A DNA stretch of 57,363 nucleotides from Marisediminitalea alba (GTDB taxonomy: Bacteria; Pseudomonadota; Gammaproteobacteria; Enterobacterales; Alteromonadaceae), in contig NZ_PVNP01000032.1 in the NCBI RefSeq assembly GCF_002993365.1, positions 1 through 57,363 of the forward strand. Reading direction: 5' to 3'. Position 1 is the stretch's first letter. Every line of letters starts with the position of its first letter. Made by a program: the position numbers and the translations under genes. This document shows, piece after piece, positions 49,100-57,363 of the stretch. The notes under the pieces were generated by a model that saw only the letters and a program-made list of their open reading frames with translations, made no database searches and was not told the DNA's origin.

Positions 49100-49648
49100 A
49101 TGCTCACTGTTAATCCGTCCGAGCGTTTAACCTATCGTCGTATTACCGCACAAGACCGGGATTTCCTGTTTGACATTGATCAGGATGAAGAGGTTATGCG
49201 CTACTTAACCGGTGGCAGAAAAACCACGCGCAAAGAAGTCGACGAAGTATTTATTCCCCGCATCGAGTCTTTCAATAATGAAGAAAAAGGTTGGGGATTA
49301 TGGCAGGCCAGCTTAAGCACCGGTAATCGCGCAGCGATTGGCTGGATTCTGGCTCGGCCGTTGGGCTTTTTTACCGGAAACCCGCAGCCGGATAACCTTG
49401 AGCTTGGCTGGCGCTTTCGTCGTCAGAGCTGGGGGAAAGGGTATGCAACGGAAGCTGCTAAAGCTGTGCTGGACTCGCTGCGCCAGGCAGGATGCCCACA
49501 GTTCTCTGCTATAGCGCTGGAGGATAATCATGGTTCTATCAATATAATGCAGAAACTAGGCATGCAGTATCAGCGTACGGAGCGCTATACCGATGCGATT
49601 TTTGACGAAGACGTGGTAGTGTATAGTACCCACCCGGTTAATGCGTAA
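49100..49648 (+). CDS. GNAT acetyltransferase, RimJ/RimL type
   Basis: 182 residues beginning MLTVNPSERLTYRRITAQD. The acetyl-CoA loop is RRQSWGKGYATEAAKAVL, with VDEVFIPRIESF upstream and NHGSINIMQKLGM downstream. The ATG at 49100 lies four bases after the moaA stop, so it is probably co-transcribed. A longer frame from 48980 exists, but it lies inside moaA and gives a non-homologous N-terminus. The substrate is unknown. Its end overlaps the convergent cyclase by 11 bases. Confidence 0.86.
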   Translation: MLTVNPSERLTYRRITAQDRDFLFDIDQDEEVMRYLTGGRKTTRKEVDEVFIPRIESFNNEEKGWGLWQASLSTGNRAAIGWILARPLGFFTGNPQPDNLELGWRFRRQSWGKGYATEAAKAVLDSLRQAGCPQFSAIALEDNHGSINIMQKLGMQYQRTERYTDAIFDEDVVVYSTHPVNA

Positions 49649-51983
49649 CCGCTGCCACCTGCTGATCATTATCCGCTGGCTGAGTATGCATCTGATGATG
49701 CCAGAAATAGCGGTTTTTACCCTGTCGTTTGGCCTCGTATAATGCATCGTCCGCTTCTTTCATGGCCGAATCAAAAAACATGGTTGCCGACTGTGTACTA
49801 CGGCAAACCAGAGTTGCTCCAACACTGATACTGATATTATTCAGCACGCCTTTTTCTGTGTCGATCCTGATAGCTCTGATGCTGGCCATGATGGTATCGA
49901 GGATTTGACTGCACTGTTGTTCCTCTCCTGAGTCCAGAAACAGACCAAATTCCTCGCCGCCCAACCGGGCAACCAGGTCTGAGCTTCTTACTGAGTGCTC
50001 CAGTACGCGAGCTACTTCTTTCAGTACGCTGTCTCCGATGGGATGACCGTAGCTGTCGTTAAGCTTTTTAAAGTTATCTATGTCGATAATGCAAATACAC
50101 AGGTTAGCTTGTTCACCATCGGTTAAAGACTGTATGCGGTTAAAATACGCACGTCTGTTCATCAAGCCCGTAAGCGCATCGGTAGAGGCCAGGTACTCCA
50201 GGCGTTGCTCGGCCTCGAAACGCGCCTGTTCAACCTCAACGGCTCTGAACAAATTAGCCAGTGTATCGGTAAGCGGGGTCAGAAAGTCCACATCACTTTG
50301 CGAGTAATCTTCAGCTTTATTGGCTAGCCCAATCACACCTACCGCTTTGCCCGCTTGTTTAATGGGCAAGCCAAGAAAACGATGAAGTACAGGGTGGCCG
50401 TGAGGCGTGCCTTTTGACGCCAGGTGTTTTCTTGGCGCGTTGGCGATGACTGGCGAATTTGAGGTAATCACATGGCCAAACAGATTATTCAGGTTGGTAA
50501 ATCTTAATTTACCTTGTTTGAACAACTCATATTGTTTTTTGGTTTCTTCACTCCAGCTTACATCTGAAATCGCGTAAATATGCAGGCAGGGATTATCTTC
50601 CTCGTAATGCACTTTACCTATAAAGCCGTATTCACTTTCTGCCAGGTCGATGAGTTTTGGAAAAATCTGTTCACAGGCGAGCTGCAAGTCTTTTTGCGCA
50701 ACAAACAGGTTTTGGGCGTGATTAATAAAGCCCAGTAACCGACGCTGGTTTTCTGCCTCAAGATCGGATAGTTTCTTTTCGGTGATATCACGGTGGGTCA
50801 TGGCAAACCGTTCAGCGCGGCCGTTCTCATCCCGGGTAACAACCTTGCCGTAGGTTTCTATCCAGCGGTACCCACCGGCCGCTGATTGCAGTCGGTATTC
50901 AATATCCAGCGGGGTTTGTGGGTTAATCAGACTGTCTACTATGGCATCGCGCATGCGTTCCTTATCAGCCGGATGCACCAGTTGCGCCCAATACATCATG
51001 CTGGTGTCTACACTATCCGGGTGCATACTGACTATGTCACACATCCGGTTGTTCACGCGCATGTTGTCGTTTCGCAAATCCCAATCTGAAGTGCCTAGGC
51101 CGGAAGCCTCAAGAAGAAGGCGCATGCGTTCGTTAGTTTCCAGAATACGCTGCTCCAGGTATTTCTGTTCTGTGTTATTGAGCAATAAGCCTTGTACGGC
51201 TGTCAGTTGGCCTGCTTCGAAGATACCGCGGGAAACCAGTTTGTACCAGATTGGGTTGTGGCCTTTATTAACGACTCTGAAGTCACATTCACAAAATGAA
51301 GCGCCTTGTTGGTGATTACGCATGGCAAACATAAAGCCGTCGAGGTCCTCAGGGTAAATGTAGCTTTCCAACTGAAAAAGTGAGACATCTTCGGGGATCT
51401 CAACGCGCAGTAATTTGCTGAAATTCTGTGACAGATAAGAGGTAGACACTGAGGGTTTGGCCTGCCAGCGGATAAGGGCTGCTGGAGAATTATTTAATAA
51501 CTGGTGTTCGTCCTCGGTGCGTAAATTGGCGTAAATTAATTCGATGCACTGGGCCAGATGCTGGCTGAATTTGGTCAACAGCTCAACGTCCTGAGAGGTT
51601 AAGACACGTGGCCGGCTGTCCATAACACAAACCGAGCCAAGCGTTATGCCCTGGAGCTGAAAGGGCACGCCAGCATAAAAGCGAATAAATGGCTCACCGG
51701 TAACACAAAGTTTATCTTTGGAGCGTTCATCCTGCAGCGTATCTTCTATGTAAATAACGCTGTCGGTTTCTGTTACCAGCCTACAGATTGAATCATTAAC
51801 CGGGATCTCTGTTGCTTTGATACCAAACTTGGCTTTAAACCACAGAGTTTCACTTTCCACTACTGCTAAAAAAGCAATGGGCATATCAAACATTTCAGCA
51901 GTTGACTGAATAAACTGACCCAGAATGTCGTTATATTCATCGTCACGAAGGCGATACTTCTCGATAAGAGCCTTTATAGTCAT
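49638..51983 (-). CDS. Diguanylate cyclase with GAF and PAS sensor domains
   Basis: A 781-residue soluble protein. Residues 10-155 are a GAF domain (FDMPIAFLAVVESETLWFKA, AGVPFQLQGITLGSVCVMD). About 165-275 and 285-405 are PAS domains (the latter with RWIETYGKVVTRDENG). About 415-590 is a second GAF domain (LGLPIKQAGKAVGVIGLAN). A GGDEF domain follows with GGEEF (675-679), so catalysis is likely. The inhibitory RxxD is RSSD (666-669). No transmembrane segment is seen, so it should sense a cytosolic signal. Confidence 0.93.
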   Translation of the reverse strand: MTIKALIEKYRLRDDEYNDILGQFIQSTAEMFDMPIAFLAVVESETLWFKAKFGIKATEIPVNDSICRLVTETDSVIYIEDTLQDERSKDKLCVTGEPFIRFYAGVPFQLQGITLGSVCVMDSRPRVLTSQDVELLTKFSQHLAQCIELIYANLRTEDEHQLLNNSPAALIRWQAKPSVSTSYLSQNFSKLLRVEIPEDVSLFQLESYIYPEDLDGFMFAMRNHQQGASFCECDFRVVNKGHNPIWYKLVSRGIFEAGQLTAVQGLLLNNTEQKYLEQRILETNERMRLLLEASGLGTSDWDLRNDNMRVNNRMCDIVSMHPDSVDTSMMYWAQLVHPADKERMRDAIVDSLINPQTPLDIEYRLQSAAGGYRWIETYGKVVTRDENGRAERFAMTHRDITEKKLSDLEAENQRRLLGFINHAQNLFVAQKDLQLACEQIFPKLIDLAESEYGFIGKVHYEEDNPCLHIYAISDVSWSEETKKQYELFKQGKLRFTNLNNLFGHVITSNSPVIANAPRKHLASKGTPHGHPVLHRFLGLPIKQAGKAVGVIGLANKAEDYSQSDVDFLTPLTDTLANLFRAVEVEQARFEAEQRLEYLASTDALTGLMNRRAYFNRIQSLTDGEQANLCICIIDIDNFKKLNDSYGHPIGDSVLKEVARVLEHSVRSSDLVARLGGEEFGLFLDSGEEQQCSQILDTIMASIRAIRIDTEKGVLNNISISVGATLVCRSTQSATMFFDSAMKEADDALYEAKRQGKNRYFWHHQMHTQPADNDQQVAAVTH

Positions 51984-52118
51984 GTAGGGGATTTTGCTTA
52001 GTTAGAGTGATACCGAATTATTTTTTACTTGTAATATATAGTCTCGAACCAGTAAATCAGCAAAGTTTCAATGCAAAATAATCAGGCTGTAAGCCATGTT
52101 GAGAGCGGGGTATAGAGC

Positions 52119-53753
52119 TTAAGTCAGGTCTTTTAATACCTTTTTGACACGCTGATAACGTTGTTCCTGTTCTTCGGTGAGCTTGCCTGATTCAATGGCT
52201 TTCAGGCAATTATGGATTAACTGTGTACTAAGGGTATCTTTTGCCGCCTCGCTATTCGCTTCCCGAAGATTAATTGCCGCGGCCTGTAGTAAATTAAGCG
52301 CGATGGATGGGTTCTTAGGCATGATGGTAAATGCCTGACGGAAAGTTTGCAGGGCTTTTTCCAGATCGCCGCGCTGGTACTGATTAACGGCACTGTTATT
52401 AAGCTCTTTTGGACTGAGACTGATTTCTGCTTTCTCAGTTTTTTCCTGCTGGACATACTGGAAAAACAAATTACTTTGTGCTGGATCGTTGTGACAGCGG
52501 CGTTCGATAAGGTCGAGGATATTGAGCGCATGCTCCTGAAAACCCACCTCATGGAAAGCTTTCGCTTTATCGAGGAGTCCTTCAATGCTTTCGGTTTCCC
52601 AGGCATCATCACTCAATTGGTCAAGCAGCGCTTTGGCGTTATCCACTTCGTCTTCCAGGTACAGCAAACGGGCATCAATGACTTTTAACTGATCATCAAT
52701 GTCGGCTTTCGGAAAATTATTCTTAAGCTGCTTTAAATACTCGGTGGATTGTTTGATTAAGCGTTTGGTATGGTCTTCATCGGCGGTCATGGCAAAATCG
52801 ATCCCCGCCCGGGCCACATTGAGATAAATTTCCGGCTTGTCGTGAATGGAATTCTTAGCAATTTTGACAATTTTCTTAGCTGCTTCAAACTGCGATTCGT
52901 AATCGTGGGTCAGTCTCGATAAATCCAGGGCCTTGGCGTGGCGGTGGATGTTACGGGGAGAAATTTCACTGGCAACCTCAACACTTTCCAGCGCATCCTC
53001 GAATTCTTGATGCTTAATTTGCAGCGCAGCGAGTAAGTCATACGCGGCTATCATAGAGTCTTGCTTGAGTGCCAGCTCGATAACCAGCTTTTCAGCTTCT
53101 TCATCCTGATCCAGCGAAATAAAACTGCGTATCAGGCCGAGTTGGGCCCAGGTGAAGTTTTGCACATTGATAATGGCCTGGTAAAATTCCCTGGCTTCAT
53201 CGTAATGGCCACAGGCTAACAGCAGTTCGCCTTTTAATTTTAAGGCAAGAGGGAAAAATTCAGAGTTGCGTGGTTCGGTTAAAAAATTTTCCAGCTCCAG
53301 AAGTGCCTTATCCAGAGAGCCCTGTTCAATAAACTGATAGACCGGTTTCAGCACTTGTTTGCGGGTTAACAACCGGCCAAGACGGCGGTCGAGTTCCCGC
53401 ACCGTAAAAGGCTTGGCCAGAAAGTCATCTGGTTGCAGTTCAACAATACTGTGCACAATATCCGCGGTCGTATCGGCACTAATAAAAACAAATGCCGTAC
53501 TTGGTGGCAATTCGTTGTGTTCTTTTAGCTGGTCGTAAAGAAAGTAGCCGTCCTGTTCATTTTTCAGATCATAGGAACAGACAATAAGATCGTAATGGTT
53601 ACGGCGAATGTAGGTTAGCGCAGTGCTTACCCGATCGGCATATTCGATATTCTGAAAGCCCAGCTCTTCCAGTGAGTATTTCAGATAGCCTTTGGCAAGG
53701 ACCTGATCGTCAATGACTAACACACGAGTCTGTCTGGCTAACTTTAAATTCAT
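52119..53753 (-). CDS. Receiver-TPR protein with degenerate phosphorylation site
   Basis: 544 residues. Residues 8-130 form a response-regulator receiver fold: the acidic pair D15/D16 (VIDDQ), S92 (VFISAD) and K114 (LAKPF) are present. The residue aligned with the phosphoacceptor is S60, not Asp (codon TCC at 53576-53574 on the minus strand), in IVCSYDLKNEQDG. Residues 150-540 are TPR-like helical repeats (ALKLKGELLLACGHYDEAREFY, LNNSAVNQYQRGDLEKALQTF). Similar receiver-TPR proteins occur in marine gammaproteobacteria. This one is probably a phosphorylation-independent scaffold, or it uses nearby D62. Confidence 0.88.
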   Translation of the reverse strand: MNLKLARQTRVLVIDDQVLAKGYLKYSLEELGFQNIEYADRVSTALTYIRRNHYDLIVCSYDLKNEQDGYFLYDQLKEHNELPPSTAFVFISADTTADIVHSIVELQPDDFLAKPFTVRELDRRLGRLLTRKQVLKPVYQFIEQGSLDKALLELENFLTEPRNSEFFPLALKLKGELLLACGHYDEAREFYQAIINVQNFTWAQLGLIRSFISLDQDEEAEKLVIELALKQDSMIAAYDLLAALQIKHQEFEDALESVEVASEISPRNIHRHAKALDLSRLTHDYESQFEAAKKIVKIAKNSIHDKPEIYLNVARAGIDFAMTADEDHTKRLIKQSTEYLKQLKNNFPKADIDDQLKVIDARLLYLEDEVDNAKALLDQLSDDAWETESIEGLLDKAKAFHEVGFQEHALNILDLIERRCHNDPAQSNLFFQYVQQEKTEKAEISLSPKELNNSAVNQYQRGDLEKALQTFRQAFTIMPKNPSIALNLLQAAAINLREANSEAAKDTLSTQLIHNCLKAIESGKLTEEQEQRYQRVKKVLKDLT

Positions 53754-53886
53754 TACCGCTATTTCCGTTTGGCTTCTGAATGCTTTATCGGCAACTTGCT
53801 AATAAATCTTATTAAAACCTGAATACTGAGCACTGTCACGAAAAACAATGGGTCATGACATTTGGCTATTTAGGAGGGCATGGCTT

Positions 53887-54534
53887 TCACTCTACTTGCG
53901 TTTTTGGCTTTCCGGATAGTAGAAGGTGGATAGACATGCTAAGAAACCAGAGTAAATTTAGCGTGACGTAAAAGACTACCAGAGCGTAGCGCGGGTAAAA
54001 AAGAATAAGAATCCCCAGCGAACCATTGGCTACACCAGCCCCTGTAATAACGCGATTGACCCTCTTTTTACTGAATAGCCAAAGGTTTAGCAGAATAAGC
54101 CAGATGTCACCGGAAAATTCCGTGCTTCCACGCAATTTTTGTAATAATGCTGTAAATGCCTTGAACTGAAGGTGTTTTTCTTTTTCACTGAGACTTATCT
54201 GGGTCAGGACCGCTAATATTTCAGTGAGACCCACTGCAATGCAATACGCTGCGAAGGAAATACTCGCCAGATTGATTAGCAGAAGTTTTAAACTAAAGTG
54301 CTTCGAAAATAAATCCGTTACCGCAAAGCTAAAGAGGGCAGCTGCAATACCGAATATCACCCAATCGAGCAAATACCATAACAGCAACGCGGTGGGATAT
54401 TCGGTGATAACCTGTTCTTTCACGTTTGTGTCGGTAAGAAAGGCGGGGTTTATCCAAAACACAATAACCCAACTAACCGCGATAGAAAAAGCACAAATCA
54501 AGCCCCAGCCCGATGCCGTGTTTATTTTTGCCAA
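53887..54534 (-). CDS. Membrane protein, function unknown
   Basis: 215 residues with five to six hydrophobic stretches, the first being WGLICAFSIAVSWVIVFWI. A polar loop (SLSEKEKHLQFKAFTALLQKLRGSTEF) lies between them, and it ends with a short basic tail. It resembles DUF4386-like multi-helix proteins in layout, but I could not confirm a family. No operon partner; it lies downstream of the receiver-TPR gene on the same strand, with about 130 bases between. Base composition is AT-richer than the neighbours. Confidence 0.6.
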   Translation of the reverse strand: MAKINTASGWGLICAFSIAVSWVIVFWINPAFLTDTNVKEQVITEYPTALLLWYLLDWVIFGIAAALFSFAVTDLFSKHFSLKLLLINLASISFAAYCIAVGLTEILAVLTQISLSEKEKHLQFKAFTALLQKLRGSTEFSGDIWLILLNLWLFSKKRVNRVITGAGVANGSLGILILFYPRYALVVFYVTLNLLWFLSMSIHLLLSGKPKTQVE

Positions 54535-54654
54535 TTTAACACCCGTGTCTAGTGAAGGTGCGCTATTGTGCGATAGCTAGCCCTAAAAATATATAACGGG
54601 TATTGTGCCAACTGGATTAGATTGTAAAATAAAATTTCAGCCTGTCAGTGACGG

Positions 54655-54950
54655 TCAGATTACGTCTGCGCGACTCGCAACGAAGACATTGAACCAGTGA
54701 ACGGTACTAGTGCTTTTTTGAATGATTATTTTTTTGAAATTGAAAAGAGGGATGGTGGACGTCTGCTGCGACTCGCAACGAAGGTGTTGAACCAGTGAAC
54801 GGTACTAGTGCTTTTTTTTGGATAGTTATTTTTTTGAAATTGAAAGGATAGATGGTGGACGTCTGCTGTGACTCGCAACGAAGGTGTTGAACCAGTGAAC
54901 GGTACTATAGGTTTTTTGTATGATTATTTTTTTGAATTTAAAAAGAGAGG
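54655..54950 (-). repeat. Tandem repeats of about 100 bp carrying the 3' end of tRNA-Val
   Basis: Three units (U3 near 54853-54950, U2 near 54753-54852, U1 near 54655-54752) follow tRNA-Val in its transcription direction. On the minus strand each has CACTGGTTCAA (T-arm of the tRNA), a new segment with TTGCGAGTCGCAGC, then GACGTCCACCA (tRNA 3' end, lost in U1). An AT-rich spacer with CAAAAAAATAA follows. The spacer is also the 3' flank of the true tRNA, so units seem copied from the tRNA end plus flank. Spacings between units are 98, 100 and 97 bases. The layout recalls the rtT repeats after E. coli tyrT. Confidence 0.85.
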
Positions 54951-55026
54951 TGGTGGACGCTACTGGACTTGAACCAGTGACCCTCGCCTTGTAAGGGCGA
55001 TGCTCTCCCAACTGAGCTAAGCGTCC
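54951..55026 (-). tRNA. tRNA-Val (UAC)
   Basis: A 76-nt cloverleaf with acceptor GGACGCT/AGCGTCC, D-arm GCTCAGTTGGGAGAGC, anticodon loop CTTACAA (TAC, Val), T-loop TTCAAGT and encoded CCA. It appears identical to the copy at 55130. The first tandem repeat follows directly downstream. Confidence 0.97.
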
Positions 55027-55055
55027 TAATTTTTTGATTTTTGCTAAGAAAGAAG

Positions 55056-55129
55056 TGGTGGACGTCTGCTGTGGCTCGCAACGAAGTTGTTGAACCAGTG
55101 ACCCTTGCCATCTAAAACTTCAAAATAAG
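55056..55129 (-). pseudogene. Degenerate tRNA-Val copy between the two tRNAs
   Basis: On the minus strand GGGTCACTGGTTCAA (variable loop and T-arm of tRNA-Val) is followed by TTGCGAGCCACAGC and GTCCACCA. The 5' half is lost (GATGGCAAGGGTC only faintly resembles the anticodon stem). It is intermediate between a true tRNA and the repeat units downstream. Confidence 0.75.
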
Positions 55130-55205
55130 TGGTGGACGCTACTGGACTTGAACCAGTGACCCTCGCCTTGTAAGGGCGATGCTCTCCCAACTGAGCTAAG
55201 CGTCC
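55130..55205 (-). tRNA. tRNA-Val (UAC)
   Basis: 76 nt, identical in reading to the tRNA at 54951: acceptor GGACGCT/AGCGTCC, anticodon TAC and CCA encoded. It is the first gene of the cluster, about 40 bases after the -10 box. Confidence 0.97.
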
Positions 55206-55244
55206 TCTTTCTTTGCTACCTGCCGTGCTTGGCAAGTGGGGCGT

Positions 55245-55272
55245 ATTATAGAGAGGGTAATGAAACTGTCAA
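55245..55272 (-). promoter_or_regulatory. Strong promoter of the tRNA-Val cluster
   Basis: On the minus strand TTGACA (55272-55267), 16 bases and TATAAT (55250-55245), both perfect, followed by the GC-rich discriminator ACGCCCC typical of stringently controlled tRNA promoters. Confidence 0.92.
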
Positions 55273-55463
55273 CAACAAAAATAGAAAAAATTACACAACC
55301 GTGTCTGTTTGATGACAAAGTAACCGAAAAGGCTGTTTTGCGATGATTTTGCGAACAATTCACTTAGTCTGCAAGAAAAATAGCATCGCCGCTTTGTGGC
55401 ATTGCCCAATGGCTGGTAAAATGCGCCAACTTTGAAAAACACCTTTAACAGTAGAGATTATTC

Positions 55464-56873
55464 ATGTCGGTTGTTACCAGATTTGCACCCAGTCCAACGG
55501 GTTATCTTCATGTCGGTGGTGCGCGCACCGCATTATATTCCTGGCTATATGCTAAGAGTCAGGGCGGAGCGTTTGTATTACGTATCGAAGATACCGATAT
55601 CGAACGCTCAACCGAAGAAGCCAAACAAGCAATTCTGGATGGCATGGAATGGTTAGGTTTAACCTGGGATAAAGGGCCGTACTATCAAACAGAGCGTTTC
55701 GACCGCTACAAAGCCATCATTCAGACTATGCTGGAAGAGGGTAAAGCGTATAAGTGCTTTATGCCGGCAGAAGAGCTCGACGCTATTCGCGAACAGCAAA
55801 AAGAAAACGGTGAAAAACCCCGTTACCCGGGGACCTGGCGGGATCGTACCGATCATCCGGAAGGTCAGCCCTACGTTATTCGTTTTAAAAACCCGCTGGA
55901 GGGGAGTGTGGTATTTGACGACCACGTTCGTGGCCGTATCGAAATCAGCAACACCGAACTGGATGATTTGATTATCCAGCGTTCCGACGGCACGCCTACT
56001 TATAACTTCTGTGTGGTGGTGGATGACTGGGATATGGGTATTTCCCACGTTGTTCGTGGCGAAGATCATATTAATAACACGCCACGCCAGATAAATATCT
56101 TAAAAGCGCTGGGCGCGCCGGTACCAGAATACGCGCATGTTTCGATGATTCTGGGTGATGACGGTAAAAAGCTTTCAAAACGCCACGGTGCGGTTAGCGT
56201 AATGCAATATCGCGATGACGGTTACCTGCCACAAGCGGTTAAGAATTATTTGGTGCGTCTTGGCTGGGCCCATGGTGACCAGGAAATCTTTTCTGAACAG
56301 GAAATGATTGAGTTATTCAGTCTTGATGCCATTGGGCAGTCGGCCTCAGCATTTAACACCGAAAAATTGGTGTGGTTAAACCAACACTACATTAAAAGTT
56401 TGCCAGCAGAAGAAGTTGCCAGTCACGCAAGCTGGCATTTTGAGCAGCAGGGGATTTCTTTAGAAAACGGCCCGGCACTTACCGATGTAATCGCCATTCA
56501 GGCCGACCGCGTTAAAACCTTAAAAGAACTGGCGCAAATTAGTGCGTACTTCTATCAGGACTATGAAGAGTTTGACGCTAACGCCGCGAAAAAGCACTTG
56601 CGTCCGGTAGCGAAAGAAGCGCTGGAACTGGTTCAGCAAAAACTTGCTGCCATTAGTGATTGGAATCCGCAAACGATTCAGGCGGCCATTAACGATACGG
56701 CTGAAGAATTGGGTGTGGGTATGGGTAAAGTGGGTATGCCACTGCGCGTAGCGGCCACCGGAAGCGGTAATTCACCGTCGCTGGATGTGACGCTAAATCT
56801 GTTATCTCAGGACAAAATTGTCGAGAGAATAAACAAGGCGCTCACTTTTATAGCAAACAGAGAAAATTCCTAA
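55464..56873 (+). CDS. gltX: Glutamyl-tRNA synthetase
   Basis: Class I synthetase charging tRNA-Glu. 469 residues, as in E. coli. The HIGH-type site is [13 protein letters not shown] (residues 8-20), the KMSKS-type site is [10 protein letters not shown] (about 236), and [11 protein letters not shown] and [13 protein letters not shown] are conserved. The zinc site of E. coli GluRS (C98, C100, C125, H127) is mostly lost: C98 remains, but M, W and D stand at the other positions, so this is a zinc-free form. A tRNA-Ala and tRNA-Glu unit follows on the same strand. Confidence 0.97.
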   Translation: MSVVTRFAPSPTGYLHVGGARTALYSWLYAKSQGGAFVLRIEDTDIERSTEEAKQAILDGMEWLGLTWDKGPYYQTERFDRYKAIIQTMLEEGKAYKCFMPAEELDAIREQQKENGEKPRYPGTWRDRTDHPEGQPYVIRFKNPLEGSVVFDDHVRGRIEISNTELDDLIIQRSDGTPTYNFCVVVDDWDMGISHVVRGEDHINNTPRQINILKALGAPVPEYAHVSMILGDDGKKLSKRHGAVSVMQYRDDGYLPQAVKNYLVRLGWAHGDQEIFSEQEMIELFSLDAIGQSASAFNTEKLVWLNQHYIKSLPAEEVASHASWHFEQQGISLENGPALTDVIAIQADRVKTLKELAQISAYFYQDYEEFDANAAKKHLRPVAKEALELVQQKLAAISDWNPQTIQAAINDTAEELGVGMGKVGMPLRVAATGSGNSPSLDVTLNLLSQDKIVERINKALTFIANRENS

Positions 56874-56881
56874 AAAAAGCG

Positions 56882-56910
56882 TTGACATGATGGGGCGTGC
56901 TATCTAGAAT
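56882..56910 (+). promoter_or_regulatory. Promoter of the tRNA-Ala/tRNA-Glu unit
   Basis: TTGACA (56882-56887), 17 bases and TAGAAT (56905-56910), then the GC-rich discriminator GCGCCCC. It lies 8 bases after the gltX stop and 58 bases before tRNA-Ala. Confidence 0.93.
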
Positions 56911-56968
56911 GCGCCCCGCTGTCACGGAACAGTCATCGACAAAGTCAACGACATCCGTAACGCAATTT

Positions 56969-57044
<76 letters not shown>

Positions 57045-57069
57045 AATTTCTTTTCATGATGTATGTCGT

Positions 57070-57286
57070 GGAATAGGCCGAAAGCAGAAATGCTTTCAGG
57101 ACCGAAATATTCTGTGAGGAATGATAATAAGGTCGCTCGGTTACGCAGAGCTTACCTCGCCTTACAGAAATTTAGTGAAGCAACGCTTCACTAACAAAAA
57201 GTTCTAGGATGAGGTCGCTCAGATACTAAAGTATCTTTCGCCTTACAAAATTTTATCGTCGCAGTGCGACGATAGACAAAAATTTT
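57070..57286 (+). repeat. Repeated hairpin modules in the tRNA-Ala/tRNA-Glu spacer
   Basis: Two modules share AGGTCGCTC, TCGCCTTACA and ACAAAAA in the same order: A (57130-57204) and B (57212-57286). Each holds an inner hairpin: AGTGAAGC/GCTTCACT in A and TATCGTCGC/GCGACGATA in B, enclosed by outer pairing (AGAA/TTCT in A; CAAAATTTT/AAAATTTTG in B). A third, looser relative (57070-57113) has GAAAGCA/TGCTTTC inside GGAATA/TATTCT. Stems differ in sequence but keep pairing, which suggests selection for structure, perhaps for tRNA processing. Confidence 0.75.
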
Positions 57287-57362
57287 GTCCCCTTCGTCTA
57301 GAGGCCTAGGACACCGCCCTTTCACGGCGGTAACAGGGGTTCGAATCCCCTAGGGGACGCCA
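57287..57362 (+). tRNA. tRNA-Glu (UUC)
   Basis: A 76-nt tRNA, almost identical to E. coli tRNA-Glu: GTCCCCTTCGTCTAGAGGCC start, anticodon loop CTTTCAC (TTC), T-loop GTTCGAATCC and encoded CCA at 57360-57362. It ends one base before the window edge. Confidence 0.97.
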
Positions 57363-57363
57363 T

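Noticed and set aside
54655..55130. CRISPR-like impression from about 100-bp spaced repeats
   Set aside because: The repeats are longer than CRISPR repeats, the spacers are also conserved and AT-rich, and no cas gene is present. The tRNA 3' end in each unit explains them better.
54826..55235. Minus-strand reading frames containing GSSPVAST over the tRNA-Val region
   Set aside because: These are translations of the tRNA genes (a well-known artefact of the T-arm sequence), not proteins.

Overview
The window looks like chromosomal DNA of a marine gammaproteobacterium of the order Alteromonadales (Alteromonas-like). The evidence is enterobacterial-like housekeeping proteins (RecR, HtpG, Adk, AsnS, GltX, full his and bio sets) and tRNAs close to those of E. 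coli. They sit beside families common in Alteromonas relatives: class II DAHP synthase, PqiABC, several GGDEF proteins and a RimK-like/GNAT-C39 gene pair. Species assignment is inference; no rRNA is present.

Layout. 1-1111: the 3' part of a group II intron, with the reverse transcriptase/maturase tail and domains V and VI. 1188-2219: a secreted TPR protein. 2589-8820: recR, htpG, adk, a MAPEG membrane protein, a D-threonine aldolase-type PLP enzyme and a periplasmic binding-like protein. 8869-16255: a complete histidine operon hisGDCBHAFI on the minus strand, with its own promoter, a five-histidine leader peptide and an attenuator. 16393-25798: envelope and transport genes (MMPL/RND exporter, CBS protein, GNAT enzyme, tripartite RND pump pair) and a diguanylate cyclase overlapping the end of a pqiABC lipid-transport operon (25782-29148). 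29260-36080: asnS, a sodium/calcium antiporter, the ATP-grasp and GNAT-C39 pair, and small uncharacterised genes.

36103-41903: divergent bioA and bioBFCD around a BirA-type operator, then pepE. 42058-49648: LMW tyrosine phosphatase with btuCD, class II DAHP synthase, an ATM1-like ABC exporter operon, moaA and a GNAT gene. 49638-54534: a GAF/PAS/GGDEF diguanylate cyclase, a receiver-TPR protein whose receiver lacks the phosphoacceptor Asp, and a membrane protein. 54655-57362: two tRNA-Val genes followed by about 100-bp tandem repeats carrying the 3' end of the tRNA, then gltX, tRNA-Ala and tRNA-Glu, with hairpin modules between the last two.

Most genes are core metabolism. The parts least explained by known biology are the tRNA-Val-derived tandem repeats, the repeated hairpin modules in the tRNA-Ala/tRNA-Glu spacer, and the ATP-grasp/GNAT-C39 pair, which looks like a peptide- or protein-modifying system of unknown substrate. 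All coordinates and residue numbers were read by eye from the sequence; no database search was run.
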